DNA of 64,000 nt. Origin: Halomonas sp. LBP4. GTDB lineage: Bacteria > Pseudomonadota > Gammaproteobacteria > Pseudomonadales > Halomonadaceae. The first letter of the stretch is position 1. Each line of letters begins with the position of its first letter. Both the position numbers and the translations under genes were made by a program. The notes under the pieces are model-generated. The model made no database searches. It had not been told where the DNA came from and saw only the letters and a program-made list of their open reading frames with translations. Positions 52,581-61,163 of the stretch are shown piece after piece. Location of the stretch: contig NZ_PDOG01000005.1 of the NCBI RefSeq assembly GCF_003202205.1, forward strand, positions 185,393 through 249,392, read 5' to 3'.

Positions 52581-53170
52581 TCGTGCACTACTACGAAGGC
52601 TCTGCCCTGGCCCATCCCGGCAATCCGCCGGGGCAAGAAGTAACCCTGGATGACCGGCACAAGACGGCCTGGCGGCTGTTTGCCGGAGCGGCCGACTACC
52701 CGGGCGGCCAGCGCAACTTCCTGTTCCGTGCCGAGCCCCTGGGGCCAAACCGGCACCTGTTCATGCTGCGGTCGGCCGAACCCTTCCCCGGGGGAGCCCC
52801 GCGGGAGATCGAGCTCAAGGAGGGCGCCCGGCTCAACCTGGAGTGGGTGATGTCGCCCACCATCACGGCCAGTGCCCACGCCCACGGACAGCGGGGCAAG
52901 CACATGCCCGCGCCTCGCGAACGCTGGCCAGAGGTTGTGGCCTCGCGCCTCGCCGCCAGCGGACTCGCCCTTGCCGACCCGCAGGATCAGGAAGTGCTCG
53001 AGTGGACCTCGGTACGCCACGTGCGTCGCAAGAAGGGCCGCTTCACCGTCGCGCAGTTCCGTGCCGCGGTGACAGTGAGTGACCCGATCAAGGCCGCGGC
53101 GGCGTGGCTCGACGGGATCGGCCGCAAGAAAGGCTACGGCATGGGCATGCTGTGCCGGGTGGTGGATTGA
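52577..53170 (+). CDS. csf5: Type IV crRNA-processing endonuclease Csf5 (Cas6-like)
   Basis: 197 residues. The Gly-rich loop GIGRKKGYGMGMLC at the C-terminus is the Cas6 RAMP signature. A His-containing segment (SAHAHGQRGKH, about 99-109) may supply catalytic residues. It would cut the repeat hairpin to make crRNAs and remain bound to the 3' handle. It ends 40 bases before the first repeat. Confidence 0.82.
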   Translation: MIVHYYEGSALAHPGNPPGQEVTLDDRHKTAWRLFAGAADYPGGQRNFLFRAEPLGPNRHLFMLRSAEPFPGGAPREIELKEGARLNLEWVMSPTITASAHAHGQRGKHMPAPRERWPEVVASRLAASGLALADPQDQEVLEWTSVRHVRRKKGRFTVAQFRAAVTVSDPIKAAAAWLDGIGRKKGYGMGMLCRVVD

Positions 53171-53210
53171 GCTTCCCCTCAGGGAGTGCGCGGCTTCCCA
53201 AGCGAGCGAC

Positions 53211-53458
53211 GCTTTCCCCGCAGGCGCGGGGGTGAACGTACGGCACCCAGCGCCGACGCCGCTGTTCGGCAGTGTTCCCCGCAGGCGCGGGGGTGAGCGC
53301 GGCCTACGACACTGTCGCAGTAGTGCCCCGCAGCCGCGGGGGTGGCCGAGGCCTGCAGCAACGCTGAAGTAATGTCCCGCACCATCGGGGGTGGGCGATA
53401 CCAGCACTCGCCCTTGGTGAATCAGTCACCGCGCTCCCCGCAAGTCGGGGATGACCCG
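53211..53458 (+). CRISPR. CRISPR array 1: five repeats, partly degenerate
   Basis: Repeats of 28 bases (type GTGTTCCCCGCAGGCGCGGG plus GGTGAGCG) at 53211, 53272, 53321, 53370 and 53431. The first two are near-perfect, the last three carry several changes. Spacers are 33, 21, 21 and 33 bases; the two short ones are abnormal. Conservation falls from left to right, so the leader end is by csf5. The short leader (40 bases) has no visible promoter. The GC-rich palindrome in the repeat suits Cas6 cleavage. Confidence 0.9.
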
Positions 53459-53498
53459 TGCTGGCGCGGTGTGACGACATGAATGGAAGGGAGCAGCA

Positions 53499-55511
53499 AT
53501 GCATAACCCGGTGGCACACTATCTCAGGGAGCAACTCCCCAAGCGGCCCGGCTTCACCGTCAACCCGGTCCAGCTCGACTACGCCGAGGCGATCTGTGCC
53601 GGTTTGGCCAGGCCCGGGCAGTTTCACTTCAACGAGGCCAGCACGGGGATCGGCAAGAGCCTTGCCTACCTGCTGTGCCTGGCCGACTGGGTCGCCCGGG
53701 GACACCAGCATGGGCGACGGGCCGTGATCTCGACCCATTCGCGCAGCCTGCAGCGCCAGCTGCTGGCCGAGAGCAATCAGGCCATCATCGCCGACTACCT
53801 TGCCTGGCAGGGGCTGCCTGCCCTGACCATGGGGTTGCGCATGGGCCGGCAGAACTATGTGTCGCCGACCCGCCTCGCGCTACGCCTGGGCGCCCCAGAT
53901 CTCTCAACGGTGGTGGTCGACCTCGGGCGACCCAGCTCCGAGCGCGAGCTGGCGCAGTGGGCGCTGGAGACGGAGGGCTGTCTGCTGGACCTGATGCCGG
54001 AGCAGCTGCCGGATGGTCTGACGCCACAGGACATTGCGCTAACGGACCATGAACCCACTCCGGCCGCACTGTCCGAGCATTACGATGCCATGCGTTCCAG
54101 TGACCTCCTGGTCATCAACCACACGCTGCTGGCCATCGACCTGGTGACCCAGGGGCAGGTGACCGCAGCGGAAGAACCGTATGCGCTACTGCTGGATGAG
54201 GCTGAGCACTACCCGGAAGCCGCGGAGCAAGCGTTGTCCCAGCGCCTGTCGTTCCGCTCCACCTTGACGCTGCTGCGCTCCATGGGCCTGAAGACGGCCA
54301 CCCGGGCATGGCAGACCCTGTTCGACGATTTCCGGTCGCCGGCGCGGGCGGGGGAGGTGGTCATCCCCGGCGCCGCTGAGCAGCAGGTGATGGTCGACGC
54401 GCTGTCGGGGTTGCTCCGGGCCCGCCCCTCGGCGGATCGACACGATGACACGACGTGGCAAGAGTGGCGTCAGGTGCGCCAGGAGGCCGACGCGATCCTC
54501 CGTCATCTGCGCAATACGCAAGGCCCCCAGCGCGTCCTGTTGCAGCACTCCCCGGTCGAAGGGCTTCCCGGGCTGGTGGTACCGGCGCCAGCCGCCGGCG
54601 CCAGCCTGAAGGCCAACGCCGAGAAGCGCGTGACACTGCTCACCTCGGCCACGCTGTCGGATCTTCAGCACGGTCCTGGTGAGGCTCCGACCTTCGATTT
54701 CATGCGCGGTCGCCTGGTGATGGGCGCCAGCGACTCCCGCATGGGGCTGACGGAAGCCTTCGAGCCGCTGACCTTCGGCGATCTCACGTTCCAGTTCCCT
54801 GCCGACATGCCGGCGCCGCTGTACAAGACCGACGCAGGGCACCATGAACTGGCCCCAACGTTCGCCAAGCGGGCCATCCGGGAGATTCTCGCGAGTGGCA
54901 AGGGGCGTACCCTGGTGCTGTGCGGCAGCTACCACGATGTCGCGGTACTCAAGCGCCACTGGCCAGCGGATGCCGCCTCGCGGCTGGTCACCCATGCGGC
55001 AGGAGAGCCCCTCAACCAGATTGCAGAGTCGTTGCCCCGGGACGCGATCCTGGTCACCCCAGCGGGCTGGGAGGGTCTGTCTCCCCAGCGCCAGGATGGC
55101 CAGAGTTACTGGGCGACGGTGGTGATCCTGCGGAATCCCAGGCCGGCGCCCAGCGCGGTTGAGCATTTCACGCTGGCCCAGAGCCTGATGGCCACAGCAG
55201 GAAGAGCCGACGAGGCATCGCGCATGGCGACCGTGTTGCAGACGCGCCAGGATGGCACCAAGGCTGCCCACAAGCTTAGGCAGGGTATTGGTCGGGCGAT
55301 CCGGCATCCGGATGACTCGGCGACCATAGTCATCCTCGACCCGCGTTTCCCCAGACCTGATGGAGAGCGCCCTGGCGAAGGGATGCGCACCGCAACGGAG
55401 CTGCTCGGCGCCATTCCCCATCGCTTCATGGGGCGGTACCGTCTAGCGAGAAAGAAGGTGAAGGAGGAGAGCAGGAAGCCCAGGCGGGTAGCTGTCACCG
55501 ATTTCATGTAG
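53499..55511 (+). CDS. dinG: Type IV-A accessory helicase DinG/Csf4
   Basis: 670 residues, XPD/DinG superfamily 2. Walker A is STGIGKS (about 51-57), and the DEAE box of motif II is at 233-236 (LLLDEAEHY). Motifs V-VI appear as LVTPAGWEGLSPQ and LRQGIGRAIRH. I see no four-Cys iron-sulfur cluster, as usual for the type IV branch. In type IV-A systems this 5'-3' helicase is needed for interference after target binding. It starts 40 bases after array 1 with a GGGAG site. Confidence 0.92.
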   Translation: MHNPVAHYLREQLPKRPGFTVNPVQLDYAEAICAGLARPGQFHFNEASTGIGKSLAYLLCLADWVARGHQHGRRAVISTHSRSLQRQLLAESNQAIIADYLAWQGLPALTMGLRMGRQNYVSPTRLALRLGAPDLSTVVVDLGRPSSERELAQWALETEGCLLDLMPEQLPDGLTPQDIALTDHEPTPAALSEHYDAMRSSDLLVINHTLLAIDLVTQGQVTAAEEPYALLLDEAEHYPEAAEQALSQRLSFRSTLTLLRSMGLKTATRAWQTLFDDFRSPARAGEVVIPGAAEQQVMVDALSGLLRARPSADRHDDTTWQEWRQVRQEADAILRHLRNTQGPQRVLLQHSPVEGLPGLVVPAPAAGASLKANAEKRVTLLTSATLSDLQHGPGEAPTFDFMRGRLVMGASDSRMGLTEAFEPLTFGDLTFQFPADMPAPLYKTDAGHHELAPTFAKRAIREILASGKGRTLVLCGSYHDVAVLKRHWPADAASRLVTHAAGEPLNQIAESLPRDAILVTPAGWEGLSPQRQDGQSYWATVVILRNPRPAPSAVEHFTLAQSLMATAGRADEASRMATVLQTRQDGTKAAHKLRQGIGRAIRHPDDSATIVILDPRFPRPDGERPGEGMRTATELLGAIPHRFMGRYRLARKKVKEESRKPRRVAVTDFM

Positions 55512-55567
55512 TGGTGCGTGGTCGTGGTTCGCATAACCGGCCGATATTCATGCGTTATTTCTGTAGA

Positions 55568-56261
55568 GCTTTCCCCGCAGGCGCGGGGGTGTGCGGATGT
55601 ATGTCGGGTTATCGGCGGCCTCGGCTTGGCTTTCCCCGCAGGCGCGGGGGTGTGCGGCAGCTCTACGACCCCAACCTCGGTGAGGTGGTGTGTTCCCCGC
55701 AGGCGCGGGGGTGAGCGGTTTTACGCGAGTCATTGAGGACGCTCGCCGATGTGTTCCCCGCAGGCGCGGGGGTGAGCGTTGCTCGTAGCGCTGGCAAGCG
55801 TACGCGGCGCGGTTTTCCCCGCGGGCGCGGGGTGAGCGGAATCGCGATCACCTAATCTGATCTGAGCGATAGTGTTCCCCGCAGGCGCGGGGGTGTGCGG
55901 TACTTAGCGACGTAGCCGGCGGCGGTGCCGCGGCGTTCCCCGCGGGCGCGGGGGTGAACGGAATATAAGTGATAGCCTGAGAAGCCTGGCATCGGTTCCC
56001 CGCCGGAGCGGGGTGCGCGGAATCAGCAGATTTTCAGAACTGCCCGATAATGTGCTCCCCGCGGTTGCGGGGTTGAACGCTACAGTCAGCTCCTGGGATG
56101 GATAGACACGCAGTGTTCCCCGCGGCTGCGGGGTGAACGGTAGGCAATTGACTCCCAGCGCTGCCACGCTAGGTGTTCCCCGCGGGCGCGGGGGTGAGCG
56201 GAGGAAGCCTATCACGTCAAGGTTCGCCCACTTGAGTTCCCCGCATTGGCGGGGCTTGACC
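55568..56261 (+). CRISPR. CRISPR array 2: twelve repeats, eleven spacers
   Basis: Repeats of 27-28 bases start at 55568, 55629, 55690, 55751, 55812, 55872, 55933, 55993, 56052, 56113, 56173 and 56234. Spacers are 32-33 bases. Repeats 1-4 are close to array 1's repeat, while 8-10 and especially 12 are altered, so the leader is on the dinG side and array age rises to the right. The consensus resembles type I-E repeats (TTCCCCGC stem). No cas1 or cas2 is present in the window. Confidence 0.95.
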
Positions 56262-56354
56262 GGACGGCTACACGATCCGCGGCACCAAGATCCAGAGGCG
56301 ATCCCACCGATGCCGTCAGGGCTCCAGCGCCTGGCGGCATTTCTTTGAATGCAC

Positions 56355-56406
56355 GCCCATGAAGGGGCTTTCCCGCCCCTTGCATCATCTGAAATATCCG
56401 TAATCT
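56355..56406 (+). promoter_or_regulatory. Dyad promoter of the autotransporter
   Basis: Dyad GCCCATGAAGGGGC (56355-56368), CTTGCA at 56379, 16 bases and TAATCT at 56401 (centre-to--10 distance 40). It is the only strong promoter between the CRISPR array and the autotransporter gene. Confidence 0.65.
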
Positions 56407-56480
56407 GGTCATCGACACGACACCCACGGATACCAGGAGATGCCGGTGCTGTGCCGTCAGGCCATAGCCGCATACTGCCC

Positions 56481-58715
56481 ATGACCAAGCCCCGTTATGC
56501 GACCCTGCTGGCGCTGCCAGCCATCGCCTTCCTGCTCACCGGCTGTCTCGGCGGCGGTGGTGGCTCGACGAAGTCTAACGACCCCGATGGCGTCCACGAG
56601 CCCGCGCCAGCGCCCGAGAGCACCTCCCCTAGCGACAATGCCGAAACGCCCAGCCCGGATGGCGCCGTGGTGGTCGGCGTGGCCGATTCCGGCTTTCGCC
56701 TGACCCACGAGACGATCGAGCCCCACCTGCTCAAGGCGACCAACCTCATCGACGACAGCGCCGACGTCAGTGGCGACGAGGATCATGGGACCGCCATCGC
56801 TTCCCTGGTCACCCAGGCGCCGAGTCACACCGGCCTGTTGCTGGCCAAGGTGTCCGATGACGACAACGCCGGCCTCGCCGCCACCAATGTGCTCGATTAC
56901 AGCGTGGGCTATCTGGCCACCGAGGGCGCCCGGGTCATCAACCACAGCTGGAGTGGGCGTATCGATGCCCCAGATCCCGCGGCATCGTATCGTGGGGTCA
57001 ACGCCCTGACCTCGCTCGAGCAGATCATTTCCAGCAACGACGGCCTGGGGAGCGTCTATGTCATCGCCGCCGGCAATGACGGCCAGCCCCTGCAGTCGTC
57101 GAACCCGATCCACCAGCACGCGGAGATCTTCGAGCGCATGCTGATCGTCGGGGGATCGACCCGGGATGCCAACGACGAGGTCGTCCTCGACCCCCAGAGC
57201 AATCACCCCGGTGACGATGCGAACTGGCAGTCGCGCTTCCTGACGGCGCCCTGGGATGCCGTGGCCGCGACCGCCGACGGCGACGACACCTACGCTTACT
57301 GGGGCGGGACGTCCGTCACGGCACCACAGGTGGCCGAATTCGCCGCTGCCATCATCGAGCGCTGGCCCCACCTGGATGCCGCGACCGTCTCCAAGCACCT
57401 GCTGGACACCGCCGACCAGAGCTCGCCGCTGTTTCAGGACAACACCTGTGGCGCCAGCGGCTCCGCCAACTGCGGCACCTACTACATGGGGCAGGGGGAA
57501 GCCGACATCCTCGAAGCCCTGGCTCCGGCCGGCACCCTCGCCGTGCCCACCGGGAACCAGGTCGATGGGGCCTCGGTGGAGGCACACCAGAGCATGGCCG
57601 AACTGTCCGGCGCCTACGGCGACAGCCTCGCCACCAGCGACGCCCTGGCCAGGGTGGCAGCCTTCGACGACCTGGGCCGGGACTACCCCATAGACCTGTC
57701 GGGACAGAGCCAACCACGCCAAGACCGGGAGCGCACCATGCGCGACCACATGGCTAGGCTCTCGGCCGCCTCGCCCGAGCAGCGCCAGCAATTCGACGGC
57801 ACCTTCGGGGCATTTCGCTTCAGTGCCACCCACAACGGCCGTGGAGAGACCCTGGCCAGCCGCCTCGATGGGCGCATGGGCGCCAGCCAGTGGACCGCCT
57901 TTCACTTCGCCGGTGATGAGACGGACCCGCTGAGCCCCTATGGCAACTCGGGCATGATGCCCTTGCTGTCGTACCAGGGCGGCTCCGCGCTGACCGAAGG
58001 GCTCGACGCCGTGAACGGCCTGCGCACGGAAGTCCCGCTGGGTGGCCAGCTGGCGCTTGTCGCCAAGCACTGGGCCGGCGACGGCCGCGACGAGACCTCG
58101 GCGTTCGACAGTACCTACCAGGCCAGCCGCACCGATCTGGGGCTGCGCATGGCGCTCACCGACGACATCGGCCTGACCAGCACCGTCGGCGTGCTCAACG
58201 AGTCCCAGGGGCTGCTGGGGGCCCAGGGCCACGGTGCCCTGTCCCTCGGAGAGCGCAACCGCATGACCTTCGGCAGCGTGACCCTCGACGCCACCTTGGC
58301 ACCGCGGCTGCGTGCCTTCGCCCACTATGACCAAGGCCGCGGCGATGCCCACCCCAGCGGTCTGATCCAGCGCATCGAGGGTATCCAGGCCGAGGAGTTC
58401 GGCATGGGGCTCCAGTGGACCGGCGATCGCCACCTCGCCGCACTGGGCTACCGCCAGCCGATGCGCCTCGACAGCGCCACAGCGACGCTGTCGGTCCCGG
58501 TCGGACGCACCCTCGACGGCACAGTGATCCGAGAGTCGCGTCACGCCTCGCTGTCGCCTTCCGGGCGCCAGCAGGATATCGAGCTCGGCTACACCTACCT
58601 GCCCAGCGAACGCAGCGCCCTGCAGGTCAACCTCGTGCACACCCTCGAGCCGGGCCACGACCGTGACGCCTCGCCCGATACGGCCGCCATGGTGAACTAC
58701 CGTGTCCGCTTCTAA
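56481..58715 (+). CDS. Lipoprotein-type subtilisin autotransporter
   Basis: 744 residues. A lipobox LLTGC places the lipidated Cys at residue 22. An S8 subtilase passenger follows with Asp69 (VGVADSG), His102 (DEDHGT) and Ser278 (GGTSVTAP). The last 270 residues are an autotransporter beta-barrel ending in the usual terminal aromatic (YRVRF). The arrangement resembles NalP of Neisseria: a protease tethered by lipid, crossing the outer membrane and able to process other surface proteins. A short frame (56440-56484) ends in an overlap with its ATG. Uncommon cargo for a conjugative element. Confidence 0.88.
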   Translation: MTKPRYATLLALPAIAFLLTGCLGGGGGSTKSNDPDGVHEPAPAPESTSPSDNAETPSPDGAVVVGVADSGFRLTHETIEPHLLKATNLIDDSADVSGDEDHGTAIASLVTQAPSHTGLLLAKVSDDDNAGLAATNVLDYSVGYLATEGARVINHSWSGRIDAPDPAASYRGVNALTSLEQIISSNDGLGSVYVIAAGNDGQPLQSSNPIHQHAEIFERMLIVGGSTRDANDEVVLDPQSNHPGDDANWQSRFLTAPWDAVAATADGDDTYAYWGGTSVTAPQVAEFAAAIIERWPHLDAATVSKHLLDTADQSSPLFQDNTCGASGSANCGTYYMGQGEADILEALAPAGTLAVPTGNQVDGASVEAHQSMAELSGAYGDSLATSDALARVAAFDDLGRDYPIDLSGQSQPRQDRERTMRDHMARLSAASPEQRQQFDGTFGAFRFSATHNGRGETLASRLDGRMGASQWTAFHFAGDETDPLSPYGNSGMMPLLSYQGGSALTEGLDAVNGLRTEVPLGGQLALVAKHWAGDGRDETSAFDSTYQASRTDLGLRMALTDDIGLTSTVGVLNESQGLLGAQGHGALSLGERNRMTFGSVTLDATLAPRLRAFAHYDQGRGDAHPSGLIQRIEGIQAEEFGMGLQWTGDRHLAALGYRQPMRLDSATATLSVPVGRTLDGTVIRESRHASLSPSGRQQDIELGYTYLPSERSALQVNLVHTLEPGHDRDASPDTAAMVNYRVRF

Positions 58716-59016
58716 CCCTCGCCCCGTTCGCGCAGGCCTGAAGGGGCTGGCGCCTTGGTGCCTCCTGATCTCGGCGTTGCCAGCCTGGGCTAGCCCACCC
58801 CCGGACACCCACCCCGACGGAGCGCCCTACACCGTGCGCAACGCCGCCGGCGAGGTGCTGACCCGCTGGGAGCGGGTCGGGGTCACCCCCGAGGGCTGTG
58901 CCGAGTATCAGCAGGTGCCCGTGGCCTCCGGCATCGCCGTGACCCAGGTCATCCACTACTGGACGGACGACGGCTTTCGCATGACACCCGACGGCTGCCT
59001 GCCGCTGCCGCGCTGA
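58702..59016 (+). CDS. Small secreted hypothetical protein
   Basis: 104 residues from GTG 58702, which lies inside the last codons of the autotransporter gene. A signal-peptide-like segment (LKGLAPWCLLISALPAWAS) is followed by a mature part with two Cys that could pair. Co-expression with the autotransporter suggests an inhibitor, chaperone or substrate role, but this is a guess. Confidence 0.6.
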   Translation: MSASNPRPVRAGLKGLAPWCLLISALPAWASPPPDTHPDGAPYTVRNAAGEVLTRWERVGVTPEGCAEYQQVPVASGIAVTQVIHYWTDDGFRMTPDGCLPLPR

Positions 59017-59087
59017 GCCGTGCAGCGCCCCGCCGTTGCGTCGGAACAGAGCGTGCAAGCGCCTGACCCCATCGACATCGAGAGGCC

Positions 59088-59115
59088 CTTGCGTAATCAG
59101 CGGAATCGGTAAGCT
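59088..59115 (+). promoter_or_regulatory. Promoter of the 59173 gene
   Basis: CTTGCG at 59088, 16 bases, TAAGCT at 59110; the ATG is 58 bases further. No dyad upstream. Same form as at 39362 and 49959. Confidence 0.55.
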
Positions 59116-59172
59116 GGACCCAAGGGCTCACGCCCACCGACACGACAGACCAGAGGACGCCCGAGACGCCCC

Positions 59173-59742
59173 ATGAGCCAGCAGCAGAAGAAACGCGCAT
59201 CCCGGCTGCGTCGCGCCAGCCGGTTCTGCCAGCAGGCCTACTGCTGGCGCTACGTCGACCACGCCCAGGTCGATGCCGGCGGCGAGGTCACCAAGCACGG
59301 CTATGGCGTGCTCGCCATGGTCCCGCCTCACCAGGTCGACGCCATCTATGGAGATGCCCAGCGCCTGGCCATGCACTGGCAGGTGATCCTGATCGCCTAT
59401 GCCCGCAACCCGGCAGGGGAGGAGTACCGGGAGTGGGGCTGGGTCCACAGCCGGAATGCGTTCCGGGCCGAGGGCGACCGCATCACCCCGCTGATCGAGG
59501 TGGCCAACCAGCAAGCCATGGCCGGCGTCGATGAGGGCGACGAGGTCTTCGCCCGGGGCGTCATCATGGCGCCCTGGACCGCCGGCGGCGGCGTCACGCC
59601 CGATCGCCTGGCGGCCCGACTCAAGACGCGGCTGCGCCTCAAGGACCATGAGATCCAGGCCATTCGTTGCTCGGAGGCGCCGACCGGCAGTGACGTGATC
59701 ACCTTCGATCACCCCGACGCTGCGCAGTGGAGGACACCATGA
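59173..59742 (+). CDS. Hypothetical protein
   Basis: 189 residues, basic N-terminus (KKRASRLRRASRFCQ). The middle is strand-rich with EYREWGWVHSRNAFRAEGD. No family is recognised. It overlaps the following gene (ATGA). Confidence 0.6.
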   Translation: MSQQQKKRASRLRRASRFCQQAYCWRYVDHAQVDAGGEVTKHGYGVLAMVPPHQVDAIYGDAQRLAMHWQVILIAYARNPAGEEYREWGWVHSRNAFRAEGDRITPLIEVANQQAMAGVDEGDEVFARGVIMAPWTAGGGVTPDRLAARLKTRLRLKDHEIQAIRCSEAPTGSDVITFDHPDAAQWRTP

Positions 59743-59966
59743 GCTCGCGTGACCCGAAGCCCGTGCTGGGTGCCTACCGCGACGCCTACATGGCCGCCAT
59801 GGGGACCGAGCCCACCATCATCGAGGGGCGCGGTGGCTGGTACACCGTGGACCTGCCCGGCGGTGCCGGGGTCGGCCGACGCCGGCTCCATCAGCTGGAA
59901 GCCCTGACCGCGCAGCTGCGGCGGCAACCCGAGGAAGAGGCTGCTCAGCAATGGCACCACCGATGA
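59739..59966 (+). CDS. Small hypothetical protein, related to the 49171 product
   Basis: 75 residues. It shares its layout with the 49171 product: a helix with YRDAY, a strand pair around GRGGWYTV and a C-terminal Leu-rich helix. The two define a small protein family on this element. The gene is translationally coupled to the preceding one. Confidence 0.55.
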   Translation: MSSRDPKPVLGAYRDAYMAAMGTEPTIIEGRGGWYTVDLPGGAGVGRRRLHQLEALTAQLRRQPEEEAAQQWHHR

Positions 59967-60127
59967 CGCCGTCACGACGCAACAGGAGGCCTTCGACAGC
60001 AAACCCTCGCACCCGCGGGTAGGTCAGCCGCCAGGCGGACCCCCCTGCGCGAGGTGCCCGGCAGGACGCCGCGCCATGTAACAGCCTCGATCACCGAGGC
60101 CTGTGGATGTCAGAAAAGGAAACCGAC

Positions 60128-60796
60128 ATGCGCAAACTCATGATGCTGCCGGCGCTGGCGCTGGCACCGGCCCTGCTGGTGGGCTGCTCGTCATCCCCGA
60201 TCGACAAGGCGCTGGACCAGGAGGCCAAGATCCACGAGCGCTTGCAGGAACGAGAGGTGGAGCTGGCCAAGCTGCGGATCAGGGCCGGCGAAGAGCAGCT
60301 CGACAGCCTGCCCGCGTGGGTGCTGAGCAAGCCGCGCCCCGACGGGAGCGGCATGTACGGGGTGGGGATCGGCGAGAGCCCGGATCTCACCAACGCGATT
60401 CGCAAGTCCAACCTCCAGGCACGGTACGACGTGGCCAAGGAGGTGAACATGGAGCTGTCAGCCGAGGACACCATGGTCGGGTCCAGCGACAGCGACTACC
60501 GGTACATCGTTAACAGCTTCGTCGACCAGGTGAACCTCGCCGGCGTCGATGACATTGCTCGCGAGGTCCAGGCCGGGCCCCGTGGCTACCGGGCCTACAC
60601 CCTGGTCAAGCTCCCCTACCGGGAGTTCAACCGGGCGCTGGATGCCTTCGGGCCGTCCAATGAGCTCGACGAGGCCTATGAGCGGCTGATGGACCGGGTG
60701 GCGGGCCAGCCGGCCTATGATCCGGATGCCGAGGCCGGCGAGGATCAGCCCCCTGCTGTCGCCGTCACGGAACCCCGTGGCGCCACGGCACCGTGA
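60128..60796 (+). CDS. LPP20-like outer-membrane lipoprotein
   Basis: 222 residues. A signal with lipobox LLVGC (Cys at residue 20) precedes a coiled helical region (28-55) and a domain with GVGIGESPDLTNAIRKSNLQARYDVAKE, the pattern of the LPP20/FlgP-like lipoprotein group. GGAAACC precedes the ATG. It is the first gene of an exported three-gene cluster, overlapping the second by four bases. Confidence 0.75.
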   Translation: MRKLMMLPALALAPALLVGCSSSPIDKALDQEAKIHERLQEREVELAKLRIRAGEEQLDSLPAWVLSKPRPDGSGMYGVGIGESPDLTNAIRKSNLQARYDVAKEVNMELSAEDTMVGSSDSDYRYIVNSFVDQVNLAGVDDIAREVQAGPRGYRAYTLVKLPYREFNRALDAFGPSNELDEAYERLMDRVAGQPAYDPDAEAGEDQPPAVAVTEPRGATAP

Positions 60797-61161
60797 ACGG
60801 TAGGCCTCTGCGACAGGCTGTTGGCAGTGTGCTGATCATCGCCCTGGCGGCCTGTGGCAACACCTCCAGCGTATCCCGAGCCGGCTGGGAGGGCCCGGGG
60901 AGCGACGGGTGGGACGATCAGGGTCGCTACTGCGTCCCGGGCATTGGCCGCCAGGCCGAGTTCGCGGCTCGCACGGGGGTGATGCTGGCAGGCACGCCCC
61001 CGCAGCATGTCGTGAGCGGGGGCTGGGAAGAGGCCGACCCGCAGCGCTACACCTACCGGATCACACAGCTGGAAGGTGGCTACAGCCTGCCAGAGGTTCG
61101 CCTGCACACCGCGGTCGTGGAACGGGCAGGGGAGCCCTTCACCTGTGCCTGGGAGGAGTGA
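60793..61161 (+). CDS. Small lipoprotein
   Basis: 122 residues from GTG 60793. The signal ends with a lipobox LAAC (Cys near 21). The mature part contains two further Cys (YCVPG and FTCAW) that may form a disulfide. Between the LPP20-like lipoprotein and the long coiled protein, it is likely a partner of both. Function unknown. Confidence 0.65.
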   Translation: MNGRPLRQAVGSVLIIALAACGNTSSVSRAGWEGPGSDGWDDQGRYCVPGIGRQAEFAARTGVMLAGTPPQHVVSGGWEEADPQRYTYRITQLEGGYSLPEVRLHTAVVERAGEPFTCAWEE

Positions 61162-61163
61162 GG

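Noticed and set aside
53171..53210. Possible CRISPR repeat left of 53211
   Set aside because: The DNA has no TTCCCCGC core; it is csf5-to-array leader DNA.
56457..58808. A 783-codon minus-strand open frame
   Set aside because: It is the antisense of the autotransporter gene; the sense frame shows a lipobox, catalytic triad and beta-barrel.
60909..61163. Upstream extension of the coiled-coil protein gene
   Set aside because: The extension is in the shadow of the small lipoprotein gene. The ATG at 61164 gives a signal peptide and proper gene spacing.
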